Both the position numbers and the translations under genes were made by a program. Shown here one piece after another: positions 1 through 8,428 of a stretch of 64,000 nucleotides of DNA. How positions within the stretch are numbered: the first letter of the stretch is position 1; every line of letters begins with the position of its first letter. Under the pieces are notes generated by a model, which saw nothing but the letters and a program-made list of their open reading frames with translations, was not told the DNA's origin and ran no database searches. The DNA comes from Aquimarina spinulae (GTDB lineage Bacteria > Bacteroidota > Bacteroidia > Flavobacteriales > Flavobacteriaceae), in contig NZ_CALSBP010000002.1 in assembly GCF_943373825.1 (NCBI RefSeq), forward strand, positions 2,717,501 to 2,781,500, in the 5' to 3' direction.

Positions 1-54
1 AAAATTTAGATATTTGATGAGTTTATTTTTTGAATAAAGAATTTTAATACGCTA

Positions 55-432
55 ATGGGAAAGAACGTATTCCGTTTTTTATTTCTTTTCACTATTGTAA
101 TAGCAGGCAGTTATATGATCCATATGGGTATCATAAACACCTTTTTGCTCGAAAGAAATATCAATATTATCAAGCTTTCATATGTATTCAATAGTGCATT
201 CACCTTTGTCTTTACAATAGTTATACTAGTGCTAAGTAAAAAATTTAAAGACCAACTTGGTTTTATTTTTATGGCAGGTAGCCTTATAAAAATAGGAGTT
301 TTTATGGCCGTCAGTAAGCTTAATGATTTCGAAATCAGTAAAAATGTCTTTCTTGATTTTTTTATAGCCTATCTAATCTGTTTAATCCTCGAAGTCTATT
401 ATGTTTCAAAAATTTTGAATTCTACTAAATAA
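55..432 (+). CDS. Small four-helix membrane protein upstream of atpB (DUF6168/AtpI-like)
   Basis: A 125-residue, almost entirely hydrophobic protein with about four predicted membrane segments (roughly residues 6-25, 37-60, 68-87 and 98-118) and no enzymatic motif. It lies directly before atpB. From memory, Flavobacteriia usually carry a small membrane protein of this kind (DUF6168 or AtpI-like) at this place in the ATP synthase operon, where it may help c-ring assembly or ion supply. The family call rests on position and topology, not on a diagnostic motif. The window starts 54 bases upstream, so a preceding atpZ-like gene cannot be checked. The ATG at 55 is the first in frame and gives a plausible membrane N-terminus. 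Confidence 0.75.
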   Translation: MGKNVFRFLFLFTIVIAGSYMIHMGIINTFLLERNINIIKLSYVFNSAFTFVFTIVILVLSKKFKDQLGFIFMAGSLIKIGVFMAVSKLNDFEISKNVFLDFFIAYLICLILEVYYVSKILNSTK

Positions 433-513
433 TTGATTTTCAGAAACTTAATCATTTACGGATAATCTTAAACTTATTTAGTCAAAATAGTTTAAGAATC
501 TAACATAATTATG

Positions 514-521
514 TACATTTG
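514..521 (+). promoter_or_regulatory. Candidate -7 box for atpB
   Basis: TACATTTG matches the Bacteroidota -7 consensus TAnnTTTG exactly and lies 33 bases before the atpB ATG. No clean TTG is seen at the -33 spacing; a TTTAAG at 491-496 is the closest. It suggests that atpB and later genes can be transcribed independently of the upstream membrane protein. Confidence 0.5.
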
Positions 522-554
522 CACCGAAATTTAGGAACCGAAATTTTACGCGTA

Positions 555-1631
555 ATGCAAAAACGTACTGTAGTTAAAATTTTATTGATTTTTAGTCTGG
601 TCTTTACGACAGGAAACTTATTCGCCAAAGAATCCGAGAAAAAGGAAAATGAAGGAGAAGGAGGTTTAAAAGAACGAATCAAAGAATTTGTAGATCATCA
701 CCTTCAAGACTCTTATGATTTTACATTGTTTTCTGATGAAGAAGCAAACAAGCATTATGGCTTTCCTTTGCCTGTGATTTTATGGGATAATGGACTAAAA
801 GTTTTTTCTTCCTCTAAATTTCACCACGGTGAATCTGTTGCCGAAGTTGATGGTAATCACTATAAGTTATACCATTCAAAAATTTATAAAACAGATGCAT
901 CAGGTACGATCAATTATGATGAAGATCACCATGCTACCAATGCAAAACCACTTGATTTTTCTATTACCAAAAATGTTGTAAGTATGCTATTGATTAGTCT
1001 ACTTATGTTTTTTATGTTTAGAAGTCTTGCTAAATCATATAAGAAAAATAACGGTATCCCTACAGGAGTAGGACGTTTCTTAGAGCCTTTGGTTTTGTTT
1101 ATAAGAGATGATATAGCTATTCCTAATATTGGAGAACATAAATATAAGAAGTACATGAGCTTTTTGCTTACCGTTTTCTTCTTTATTTGGTTTTTAAACC
1201 TTTTAGGAATGACTCCTCTGGGAGTTAATGTTACAGGAAATATTGCGGTAACTTTTGCATTGGCATTAATTGTATTTCTAATTACTAATTTAACAGCGAA
1301 TAAAAATTATTGGGGTCACATTTTCTGGATGCCAGGTGTGCCAACTTTTATGAAAGTTGTTTTAGCGCCAATAGAATTGTTAGGAGTTTTTATCAAGCCA
1401 TTTTCATTAATGATTCGTTTATATGCGAACATGACTGCAGGTCACGTAGTACTAATGAGTATTATTGGAATGATATTCATATTTAAAAACTGGATCGGTA
1501 GTCCATTATCATTTGGATTAGCTTTTGCGTTATCAATATTAGAATTATTGGTTGCAGCATTACAAGCTTATATATTTACGATGTTGTCTGCGCTATACTT
1601 TGGTATGGCAAATGAAGAGGCACATCACTAG
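555..1631 (+). CDS. atpB: F0F1 ATP synthase subunit a
   Basis: Subunit a forms the proton half-channels next to the c-ring. The C-terminal two thirds carry five to six membrane helices. The family motif IRLYANMTAG holds the essential arginine (about Arg288), and ALQAYIF holds the conserved glutamine (about Gln337). As in other Bacteroidota there is a long N-terminal extension, here opening with a signal-peptide-like stretch (MQKRTVVKILLIFSLVF) followed by a charged, His-rich periplasmic segment. The frame is open from a TTG at 519, but that codon overlaps the -7 promoter box; the ATG at 555 puts the signal peptide at the N-terminus and is preferred (358 residues). It heads atpB-E-F-H-A-G. Confidence 0.96.
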   Translation: MQKRTVVKILLIFSLVFTTGNLFAKESEKKENEGEGGLKERIKEFVDHHLQDSYDFTLFSDEEANKHYGFPLPVILWDNGLKVFSSSKFHHGESVAEVDGNHYKLYHSKIYKTDASGTINYDEDHHATNAKPLDFSITKNVVSMLLISLLMFFMFRSLAKSYKKNNGIPTGVGRFLEPLVLFIRDDIAIPNIGEHKYKKYMSFLLTVFFFIWFLNLLGMTPLGVNVTGNIAVTFALALIVFLITNLTANKNYWGHIFWMPGVPTFMKVVLAPIELLGVFIKPFSLMIRLYANMTAGHVVLMSIIGMIFIFKNWIGSPLSFGLAFALSILELLVAALQAYIFTMLSALYFGMANEEAHH

Positions 1632-1663
1632 AATTTGAACGTTTAATTTTTAATTATATAATT

Positions 1664-1855
1664 ATGGAAATTCCAAATATTGTTGGAGCAGGTTTAATCG
1701 TAATCGGAGCTGGTATTGGTATCGGTAGAATCGGTGGACAGGCGATGGACGCTATCGCTCGTCAACCAGAAGCTTCTGGTAAAATCCAAACAGCTATGCT
1801 TATTGCAGCAGCACTTATTGAAGGTATTGGATTTGCAGCGTTATTCGCAGCTTAA
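1664..1855 (+). CDS. atpE: F0F1 ATP synthase subunit c
   Basis: A 63-residue hairpin of two glycine/alanine-rich membrane helices joined by the polar loop ARQPE (residues 32-36), which contacts the gamma and epsilon subunits. The ion-carrying carboxylate is Glu53 in the second helix (ALIEGIGF). The residues that normally complete a sodium site are not evident, so proton coupling is expected. It is at the short end of the family but complete. It lies 32 bases after atpB and is followed by a perfect stem-loop before atpF. Confidence 0.97.
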   Translation: MEIPNIVGAGLIVIGAGIGIGRIGGQAMDAIARQPEASGKIQTAMLIAAALIEGIGFAALFAA

Positions 1856-1861
1856 TTTACA

Positions 1862-1896
1862 AACAACAGCTATGACGGTTGGTTATAGCTGTTGTT
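1862..1896 (+). other. Perfect 12-bp intra-operon stem-loop between atpE and atpF
   Basis: AACAACAGCTAT (1862-1873) pairs perfectly with ATAGCTGTTGTT (1885-1896) around an 11-base loop. Only a modest AT-rich run follows, so it is not a classical full terminator. A structure at the 3' end of atpE could stabilise the atpE message or attenuate readthrough, which would fit the many c copies needed per complex. That role is inference. Confidence 0.7.
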
Positions 1897-1943
1897 AATT
1901 AGATTTTTAAAATTAAACACTAAAGAAATTAATATCACTAATA

Positions 1944-2444
1944 ATGGAGAAGTTAATAAATGATTTTTCGTTTGGTCTGTTTTTCTGGCAGATCTTAATC
2001 TTTGTAGGTTTACTATTATTATTAAGAAAATTTGCATGGAAGCCTATTTTAGAGGCTGTAAATAATCGTGAAGAAGGAATCAAAAATGCATTAGAATCTG
2101 CAGAAGAAGCAAGAAAAGAAATGCAAAACCTTCAGGCAGATAATGAGCGAATCTTAAATGAAGCGAGAGCAGAACGTGATGGGATGCTTAAAGAAGCCAG
2201 ACAGCTTAAAGAAAATATGATCTCTGATGCAAAGTCTGAAGCACAAGCAGAAGCTGATAAAATTGTAGCACAAGCACAAGCTACTATCGCTAGCGAGAAA
2301 AAGGCAGCAATTGCAGATCTTAAGAATCAGGTAGCAGGACTTTCTGTAGAGATTGCAGAAAAAGTAGTAAGAAAAGAATTATCTGGCAAAGGGAAACAAC
2401 TAGAATTAGTTGAATCTATGTTAGAGGACGTTACTTTAAATTAA
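1944..2444 (+). CDS. atpF: F0F1 ATP synthase subunit b
   Basis: A 166-residue peripheral-stalk protein. One N-terminal membrane helix (about residues 9-27, LFFWQILIFVGLLLLLRKF) is followed by a long, highly charged, alanine-rich alpha-helical coiled coil that dimerises and reaches up to subunit delta and the alpha3beta3 head. Length and layout are normal for the family. It follows atpE after an 88-base gap that holds a stem-loop, and precedes atpH by 5 bases, which suggests tight co-expression with delta. Confidence 0.96.
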   Translation: MEKLINDFSFGLFFWQILIFVGLLLLLRKFAWKPILEAVNNREEGIKNALESAEEARKEMQNLQADNERILNEARAERDGMLKEARQLKENMISDAKSEAQAEADKIVAQAQATIASEKKAAIADLKNQVAGLSVEIAEKVVRKELSGKGKQLELVESMLEDVTLN

Positions 2445-2449
2445 ACTAA

Positions 2450-2977
2450 ATGAGTAGAGCAGCAATACGTTATGCTAAAGCAGTTTTGAGCCTGGCTCAA
2501 GATAAAAAAACTACTGAAGATGTTCAGAAGGATATGCAAAGTATTATCGCGACAATTAGCGATAGCGCCGAGCTCAGAATGGTGTTAAGTAGTCCATTGA
2601 TCAAAAGTGAAGTAAAACTTGCTTCATTGCGTGAGATCTTTAAAAGTACTGGTGAGATTACACAAAAACTTTTTGATGTATTAATCGAGAATAAAAGAGT
2701 GAACTTGTTAGATGATGTAGCAAAGCAATATAGTATTTTGTTTGATCAGTTAAACAACACTCAGGTTGCAAAAGTAACTACCGCAGTACCACTGGATAAA
2801 GGATTAAGCGCTAAAGTTTTGGCCAAGATTAAAGAATTAACAGGTAACGAAGCTACTATAGAAAATGTAATCGATGAAAGTATTATCGGTGGATTTATTC
2901 TTAGAGTAGGTGATTTACAGTATAATGCAAGTATAGCAAATAAGCTTACAAACTTAAGAAGAGAATTAAGCAATTAA
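2450..2977 (+). CDS. atpH: F1 ATP synthase subunit delta
   Basis: A 175-residue soluble protein of the OSCP/delta family that clamps the peripheral stalk to the top of the F1 head. The N-terminal six-helix domain (about residues 1-105, starting SRAAIRYAKAVLSLA) and the C-terminal segment ending in GGFILRVGDLQYNASI are both recognisable. Length is normal. It begins 5 bases after atpF and lies 74 bases before the start chosen for atpA. Confidence 0.95.
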   Translation: MSRAAIRYAKAVLSLAQDKKTTEDVQKDMQSIIATISDSAELRMVLSSPLIKSEVKLASLREIFKSTGEITQKLFDVLIENKRVNLLDDVAKQYSILFDQLNNTQVAKVTTAVPLDKGLSAKVLAKIKELTGNEATIENVIDESIIGGFILRVGDLQYNASIANKLTNLRRELSN

Positions 2978-3051
2978 TACATACATTTTAAAATATAAAT
3001 TTAATAATAAGAGAATGAGTGTTCAAGCTCGTTCTTTCAAACTATTATAAA

Positions 3052-4632
3052 ATGGCAGAAGTGAATCCTGCTGAAGTATCAGCAATATTAAAACAACAAT
3101 TATCTGGATTTGAAGCATCAGCTTCATTAGAAGAGGTAGGAACGGTATTACAAATAGGTGATGGTATCGCCAGAGTATACGGATTGTCTAATGCTCAATA
3201 TGGAGAATTAGTACAGTTTGAATCTGGTTTAGAAGGTATCGTACTTAACTTAGAAGAAGATAATGTTGGGGTAGTACTTTTAGGTTCTTCAACTGAAGTT
3301 AAAGAAGGTGCAACTGTAAAACGTACACAACGTATCGCATCTATTAACGTTGGAGAAGGAATTGTAGGTCGTGTAGTGGATACATTAGGTAACCCTATCG
3401 ATGGTAAAGGTGCGATCGAAGGTGAAACTTTCGAAATGCCATTAGAACGTAAAGCTCCTGGAGTAGTTTTTCGTCAACCAGTAAATGAACCTCTTCAGAC
3501 AGGGATCAAGTCTATCGATGCGATGGTACCAGTAGGACGAGGACAGCGTGAATTAGTAATTGGTGACCGTCAGACAGGAAAAACAACAGTATGTATCGAT
3601 ACTATTCTTAATCAAAAAGAATTTTATGATGCTGGTGAACCAGTATATTGTATATATGTAGCTATAGGGCAAAAAGCATCTACAGTAGCATTAATTGCTA
3701 AAGTACTAGAAGATAAAGGTGCAATGGCATATACTACTATCGTAGCGGCTAATGCATCAGATCCTGCTCCAATGCAGGTATATGCTCCATTTGCTGGTGC
3801 TGCGATCGGAGAATATTTCCGTGATACAGGACGTCCTGCTTTAATTATCTATGATGATTTATCTAAACAGGCAGTAGCATACCGTGAAGTATCTTTATTA
3901 TTACGTCGCCCACCAGGTCGTGAGGCGTATCCTGGAGATGTTTTCTATCTTCACTCTAGATTATTAGAGCGTTCTGCAAAAGTAATTGCAGATGATACTA
4001 TTGCTAAAGATATGAATGACCTTCCTGATTCTTTAAAAGATAAAGTAAAGGGTGGTGGATCATTAACAGCATTACCAATTATCGAAACGCAAGCAGGTGA
4101 TGTATCTGCGTATATCCCTACAAACGTAATTTCGATTACAGATGGTCAGATATTCTTAACATCAGATTTATTTAATTCTGGTGTACGTCCGGCAATTAAT
4201 GTAGGTATCTCTGTATCTCGTGTTGGAGGATCTGCACAGATTAAATCAATGAAAAAAGTAGCAGGTACACTAAAATTAGATCAAGCACAGTTTCGTGAAT
4301 TAGAAGCGTTTGCTAAGTTCGGATCTGACCTTGATGCGGCTACCTTAAACGTAATCGAAAAAGGAAAGCGTAACGTAGAGATTCTTAAGCAAGCACAAAA
4401 TGATCCATATACCGTAGAAGATCAGATTGCAATCATCTATGCAGGTTCTAAAAACCTATTAAGAGATGTGCCTGTAAATAAAATAAAAGAATTTGAAAGT
4501 GATTATATAGAATATCTTAATGCTAAGCATAGAGATACACTAGATACTTTAAAAGCAGGAAAATTAACAGACGAGGTAATCGATGTATTAATGGCGGCTT
4601 GTAAAGAAATTTCAGCGAAATATAAAAACTAG
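3052..4632 (+). CDS. atpA: F1 ATP synthase subunit alpha
   Basis: The nucleotide-binding, non-catalytic subunit of the F1 head. It has the N-terminal beta-barrel, the Walker A loop GDRQTGKT (about residues 171-178) and the family signature [14 protein letters not shown], with the conserved arginine that completes the beta-subunit active site. From the ATG at 3052 (MAEVNPAEV) it is 526 residues, the usual length; an earlier in-frame start at 3019 adds 11 non-conserved residues and is rejected. The partner beta subunit (atpD) is not in the window, in line with the split ATP synthase loci of Bacteroidota. Confidence 0.97.
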   Translation: MAEVNPAEVSAILKQQLSGFEASASLEEVGTVLQIGDGIARVYGLSNAQYGELVQFESGLEGIVLNLEEDNVGVVLLGSSTEVKEGATVKRTQRIASINVGEGIVGRVVDTLGNPIDGKGAIEGETFEMPLERKAPGVVFRQPVNEPLQTGIKSIDAMVPVGRGQRELVIGDRQTGKTTVCIDTILNQKEFYDAGEPVYCIYVAIGQKASTVALIAKVLEDKGAMAYTTIVAANASDPAPMQVYAPFAGAAIGEYFRDTGRPALIIYDDLSKQAVAYREVSLLLRRPPGREAYPGDVFYLHSRLLERSAKVIADDTIAKDMNDLPDSLKDKVKGGGSLTALPIIETQAGDVSAYIPTNVISITDGQIFLTSDLFNSGVRPAINVGISVSRVGGSAQIKSMKKVAGTLKLDQAQFRELEAFAKFGSDLDAATLNVIEKGKRNVEILKQAQNDPYTVEDQIAIIYAGSKNLLRDVPVNKIKEFESDYIEYLNAKHRDTLDTLKAGKLTDEVIDVLMAACKEISAKYKN

Positions 4633-4637
4633 TATTA

Positions 4638-4672
4638 AAGTACAGCGTGTTAAAATCTAACACGCTGTACTT
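4638..4672 (+). other. Perfect 15-bp stem-loop between atpA and atpG
   Basis: AAGTACAGCGTGTTA (4638-4652) pairs without mismatch with TAACACGCTGTACTT (4658-4672) around a 5-base loop. There is no clear T-tract after it, so partial termination or mRNA processing between atpA and atpG is more likely than full termination. The 123-base spacer also holds an ACTCACTACTAACTACTCAATACTCAATACT-type direct repeat just before atpG. Confidence 0.75.
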
Positions 4673-4755
4673 AATAAAATAAAGTTTACTATTTAGAATG
4701 GTATTGATCTAGAAGGTACTCACTACTAACTACTCAATACTCAATACTAAGAAAA

Positions 4756-5616
4756 ATGGCAAATTTAAAAGAATTACGTAGTAGAATTACCTCTGTATCT
4801 TCAACGATGCAAATTACCAGTGCCATGAAAATGGTGTCTGCAGCAAAGTTGAATAAGGCACAGATGGCGATTACTGCAATGCGTCCTTATGCAGATAAAC
4901 TTACCGAGCTATTGCAAAACTTGAGCGCTTCACTAGAAGGAGATAGCGCAAGTGCATATGCAGAAGAACGTGAAGTGAAAAAAGTATTAGTAGTGGCAAT
5001 TGCTTCTAATCGTGGTTTAGCAGGTGCTTTTAACTCTAATATTGTTAAAGGGGTAAGAGAGCTATATCAAAATGAATATGCAGGTAAGCAAGTAGATTTT
5101 GTTACCATAGGTAAAAAAGTCAATGATGTTGTTTCAAAAACACATACAGTAGTTGCAAATAGAAGCTCGGTGTATGATGATCTTACTTTTGCTAATGTTT
5201 CAGATATTGCAGAAGAACTAATGGAGTTATTCAGTAATGGTTCTTGTGATAAGATCGTTATTGTCTATAATAAATTTAGAAATGCAGCTTCTCAGGATGT
5301 TACTACAGAGCAATTCTTGCCTATTGTACCTATAGAAAGTGATAAGAATGTAAATCTAGATTATATCTTCGAACCTTCTAAGGAAGAGATTGTAGAGCAA
5401 TTAATCCCTAAATCACTTAAAACACAATTGTATAAAGCAATACGAGACTCATTTGCATCAGAACATGGAGCACGTATGACAGCGATGCATAAAGCAACAG
5501 ATAATGCTACAGAGCTTAGAGACGCACTTAAATTATCATACAATAAAGCAAGACAAGCTTCTATTACTAATGAAATCTTAGAGATTGTTGGTGGTGCCGA
5601 AGCTTTAAATAACTAA
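4756..5616 (+). CDS. atpG: F1 ATP synthase subunit gamma
   Basis: The central rotor shaft of F1 (286 residues). The N-terminal helix (LKELRSRITSVSSTMQITSAMKMVSAAKL) and the C-terminal helix (TELRDALKLSYNKARQASITNEILEIVGGAEAL region) that form the coiled-coil shaft are both well conserved. Between them lies the Rossmann-like domain with SNRGLAGAFN. It is the last gene of the operon: a strong rho-independent terminator follows 56 bases after the stop, so atpD and atpC must be expressed from another locus. Confidence 0.97.
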   Translation: MANLKELRSRITSVSSTMQITSAMKMVSAAKLNKAQMAITAMRPYADKLTELLQNLSASLEGDSASAYAEEREVKKVLVVAIASNRGLAGAFNSNIVKGVRELYQNEYAGKQVDFVTIGKKVNDVVSKTHTVVANRSSVYDDLTFANVSDIAEELMELFSNGSCDKIVIVYNKFRNAASQDVTTEQFLPIVPIESDKNVNLDYIFEPSKEEIVEQLIPKSLKTQLYKAIRDSFASEHGARMTAMHKATDNATELRDALKLSYNKARQASITNEILEIVGGAEALNN

Positions 5617-5671
5617 TTGTAGTTTAGTATTGATTCAGCCTAGCTAGAATTTAGTATAATAAAATACCAAG

Positions 5672-5700
5672 ACCTCATAAGTTTTCTTATGAGGTTTTTT
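5672..5700 (+). terminator. Rho-independent terminator of the ATP synthase operon
   Basis: ACCTCATAAG (5672-5681), loop TTTT, CTTATGAGGT (5686-5695), then a run of T. Stem, loop and T-tract are all textbook. The open reading frame that starts at 5689 inside this structure therefore cannot use that start. Confidence 0.9.
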
Positions 5701-5808
5701 GTTTTTTCAACAGGTATTTTGCCTATTTCCCTATCTTTAGCGAAACTAAAATTACCAAGACTATGTTTTTGGTATCAATTTTGTTTTTCAATACTTAAAA
5801 TATCAAAA

Positions 5809-6309
5809 ATGATAAATTTGAGAACAATAAGTACAACAATTGGTGTTTTGTTAGTCCTGATAACATATACACAATGTGCCAGCAGTCAACAAATCGATAT
5901 GAAAACTCCAATAGTTATTAAAGATGTTTATTTTCAGAAATGGGTAGCCGGGGTTGAAGGCGGTGGTTCTGGTTTTATGCTATATATAGAAGTTAATTCG
6001 ACATCAGATGTGCAATTAGAGTATGCGTATTTTAAAGGTAAAAAGATTGAACTGGGGCATAAAACCAATGAACTTGTATATGTAGGTCATCATACTTACC
6101 CTTCTAGAAGGCAAGATCTGATTATGAGTGATGATCCTAAGAAAGAGTTTAAGAACCAGTTACCGGCAGTTGAAAAAAAGCCTCCTTTCGAACTTAAAGA
6201 TAATGAGTGCATTGTTGCGTATACCAAAAAGGGTAAAAAAGGGTATTTCAAATTAAATAATGTACCCGAAAAAGAATTGCAAGCGTATCCGACCAGAAAG
6301 AGTCAGTAA
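5809..6309 (+). CDS. Secreted or envelope protein of unknown function
   Basis: A 166-residue protein not assigned to a family. The frame is open from 5689, but that start lies in the upstream terminator; the ATG at 5809 gives a typical signal sequence (MINLRTISTTIGVLLVLITY) followed by TQCASSQQ. The cysteine suggests a lipoprotein, although TQC is a weak lipobox. The mature part is polar, with a Gly-rich GVEGGGSGFMLYIEV segment, and looks like a small beta-rich periplasmic domain. It stands alone between the ATP synthase terminator and the M1 peptidase. Confidence 0.7.
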   Translation: MINLRTISTTIGVLLVLITYTQCASSQQIDMKTPIVIKDVYFQKWVAGVEGGGSGFMLYIEVNSTSDVQLEYAYFKGKKIELGHKTNELVYVGHHTYPSRRQDLIMSDDPKKEFKNQLPAVEKKPPFELKDNECIVAYTKKGKKGYFKLNNVPEKELQAYPTRKSQ

Positions 6310-6424
6310 ATTGTAAAGAACAACTAGTCATATATTGATGTATTTAGAGAGACAATACATAACTAGAAATACTATTTTTTTGAATAAAAGAGAATAATCA
6401 ACACTATAAATTTATAAATAGGAA

Positions 6425-8299
6425 ATGAAAAAAGTAATTACTTTATTGGTGTGTACAATACTAATGTTAGGAAGTTGTGCCGATACTAAAAAAGAAAAAA
6501 AAGAATTGAAAAAGGAAACTTCTTTGCCTAAGTATGAAGAAGAACCACATTCTTTCGCGCAGCCAAATAAAGCTGCAATAAAACATTTGGATTTAGATAT
6601 AGATGTTGATTTTGAAAAAGAAATCATTAGCGGAAGTGCTACTTATCAAATAGAAAACAATAACGCTTCAGAAATCATTTTGGATGTTAAATTTTTGGAA
6701 ATTGAAAATGTACAGACAGACGGAGTGGATACCAAGTTTGTATTAGGAAGATTTGATGAATACCTAGGGCAACCACTAAAAATTGATATTCAAAACACCA
6801 CAAAAACAATAACAATTCAATATAAAACCACGAATAAGACTGAAGCATTACAATGGTTAAGTCCACAACAAACTGCCGATAAAACACATCCATTCTTATT
6901 TACGCAGGGACAAGCAATATTAACTAGAACCTGGATTCCTATACAGGATAGTCCACAGATAAGAATAACGTATAATGCTACAGTAAGTGTTCCATCAGAC
7001 CTGATGGCAGTAATGAGTGCAGAAAACCCAAAAGAGAAAACAGAGAATGGAGAGTATCAATTTAGAATGAAACAACCTATCTCTCCGTATCTCATTGCAC
7101 TAGCAGTTGGAGATATTGAGTATAAGGCGATTAGTGACAGAACTGGAGTCTATGCTGAGAAATCTATGGTAGATGCTGTTCATAATGAGTTTTCGGATAT
7201 GGAAAAAATGGTTGTTGCGGCCGAAAAATTGTATGGAAAATATGCCTGGGAGCAATTTGATGTGATTGTATTACCACCAAGTTTTCCTTTTGGAGGAATG
7301 GAAAATCCACGTTTGACTTTTGCTACCCCTACACTAATAGCAGGAGATAAAAGTTTAACATCTGTTATAGCACATGAATTGGCACACTCCTGGTCGGGGA
7401 ATTTGGTTACGAATTCAACCTGGGATGATTTTTGGCTTAATGAAGGGTTTACGGTTTATTTTGAAACCCGTATAATGGAAGAATTGTATGGAGTAGACAG
7501 GGCAAATATGTTAGCATTAATTAGTAGACAAAGTTTGAATGATGAAATAGAAGGTTTTAAATCAACACCGGATGAAACTAAATTAAAACTGAACTTAAAA
7601 GGGCGAAATCCTGATGATGGTATGAATAGTATTGCCTATGAGAAAGGGTACTTATTTTTAAGAACATTAGAAGAAACAGTAGGGCGTGAAAAATTTGATA
7701 AATTCCTTAACAATTACTTTCAAACACATGCCTTCTCTACTATAAGTACAGAGAAATTCATTGTTTTTTTGAATGAAAATTTATTGAGTAAAGAGAATAT
7801 TAAATTTAATGCTGATGAGTGGGTTTATAAAGCAGGTGTTCCGAATAATGAAGCGGTTGCAAAATCAGACAAATTTGATAAAGTCTTAGAAGCGTTAACA
7901 CAATTTATCGCAAATAATAAAGTAGATGTAAAAATTACCGAAAATTGGACAACTCAGGAATGGGTATATTTTGTTCGCAATTTTCCAAAAGATATAAATA
8001 AAAAGCATTTAGCCATGTTTGATAAAGCTTTTGATCTAACGAATGCTACCAATTCTTATATTGCAATGGTTTGGTACGAACAATCCATAAATCATGATTA
8101 CCATGGTAATCATGTAGATAAAAAAATTGAAGATTTTCTTATTACTGTAGGACGTCGTTGGTATGTTTCTACTATTTTTAAAGCGTATCAACGAAACAAT
8201 AAAACAAAAGAAGCATTACTTATTTATGAGAAAGCTCGACCAAACTATCATTCTGTCACTGTAAATACTATTGATGATATTTTAGGTGTTAAGAGTTAG
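6425..8299 (+). CDS. M1 family metallopeptidase lipoprotein
   Basis: An aminopeptidase of the M1 (gluzincin, leukotriene A4 hydrolase-like) family, 624 residues, removing N-terminal residues from peptides outside the cytoplasmic membrane. The N-terminus is a lipoprotein signal ending LGSC (lipid cysteine about residue 19). FGGMEN (about 289-294) is the exopeptidase motif. The zinc site is HELAHSW (about 316-322), with its third ligand in the downstream NEGF motif (WLNEGFTVYFE). It is complete, has the family's N-terminal beta-saddle region, and appears monocistronic: 115 bases from the previous gene and followed by a stem-loop. Confidence 0.92.
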   Translation: MKKVITLLVCTILMLGSCADTKKEKKELKKETSLPKYEEEPHSFAQPNKAAIKHLDLDIDVDFEKEIISGSATYQIENNNASEIILDVKFLEIENVQTDGVDTKFVLGRFDEYLGQPLKIDIQNTTKTITIQYKTTNKTEALQWLSPQQTADKTHPFLFTQGQAILTRTWIPIQDSPQIRITYNATVSVPSDLMAVMSAENPKEKTENGEYQFRMKQPISPYLIALAVGDIEYKAISDRTGVYAEKSMVDAVHNEFSDMEKMVVAAEKLYGKYAWEQFDVIVLPPSFPFGGMENPRLTFATPTLIAGDKSLTSVIAHELAHSWSGNLVTNSTWDDFWLNEGFTVYFETRIMEELYGVDRANMLALISRQSLNDEIEGFKSTPDETKLKLNLKGRNPDDGMNSIAYEKGYLFLRTLEETVGREKFDKFLNNYFQTHAFSTISTEKFIVFLNENLLSKENIKFNADEWVYKAGVPNNEAVAKSDKFDKVLEALTQFIANNKVDVKITENWTTQEWVYFVRNFPKDINKKHLAMFDKAFDLTNATNSYIAMVWYEQSINHDYHGNHVDKKIEDFLITVGRRWYVSTIFKAYQRNNKTKEALLIYEKARPNYHSVTVNTIDDILGVKS

Positions 8300-8307
8300 T
8301 ATTTAGT

Positions 8308-8360
8308 AACGAACTCGTTTAAGTTTTTTGGCCAATAGAAAAAATTTAAACGAGTTTGTT
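8308..8360 (+). terminator. Probable bidirectional stem-loop terminator after the M1 peptidase
   Basis: AACGAACTCGTTTAA (8308-8322) pairs with TTAAACGAGTTTGTT (8346-8360) with a single G:T pair and a 23-base loop. The long loop and lack of a pure T-run make it weaker than the terminator at 5672. Confidence 0.55.
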
Positions 8361-8428
8361 GGTAAAAAAAACGTGGCAATACATAAGACAAAAAAATTGT
8401 ATTTTTACAGTTATAAGGATACCACCAA

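Noticed and set aside
519..554. Upstream in-frame start for atpB (TTG)
   Set aside because: The codon lies in the TACATTTG promoter box and would precede the signal peptide with unconserved residues.
926..1156. Minus-strand frame opposite atpB
   Set aside because: A shadow of a strongly conserved gene; no start context or homology pattern.
3019..3051. Upstream start for atpA
   Set aside because: It adds 11 residues absent from the family; the ATG at 3052 gives the usual MAEV start.
5689..5808. First 40 codons of the frame after atpG as protein
   Set aside because: They begin inside the rho-independent terminator; the ATG at 5809 starts the signal peptide.
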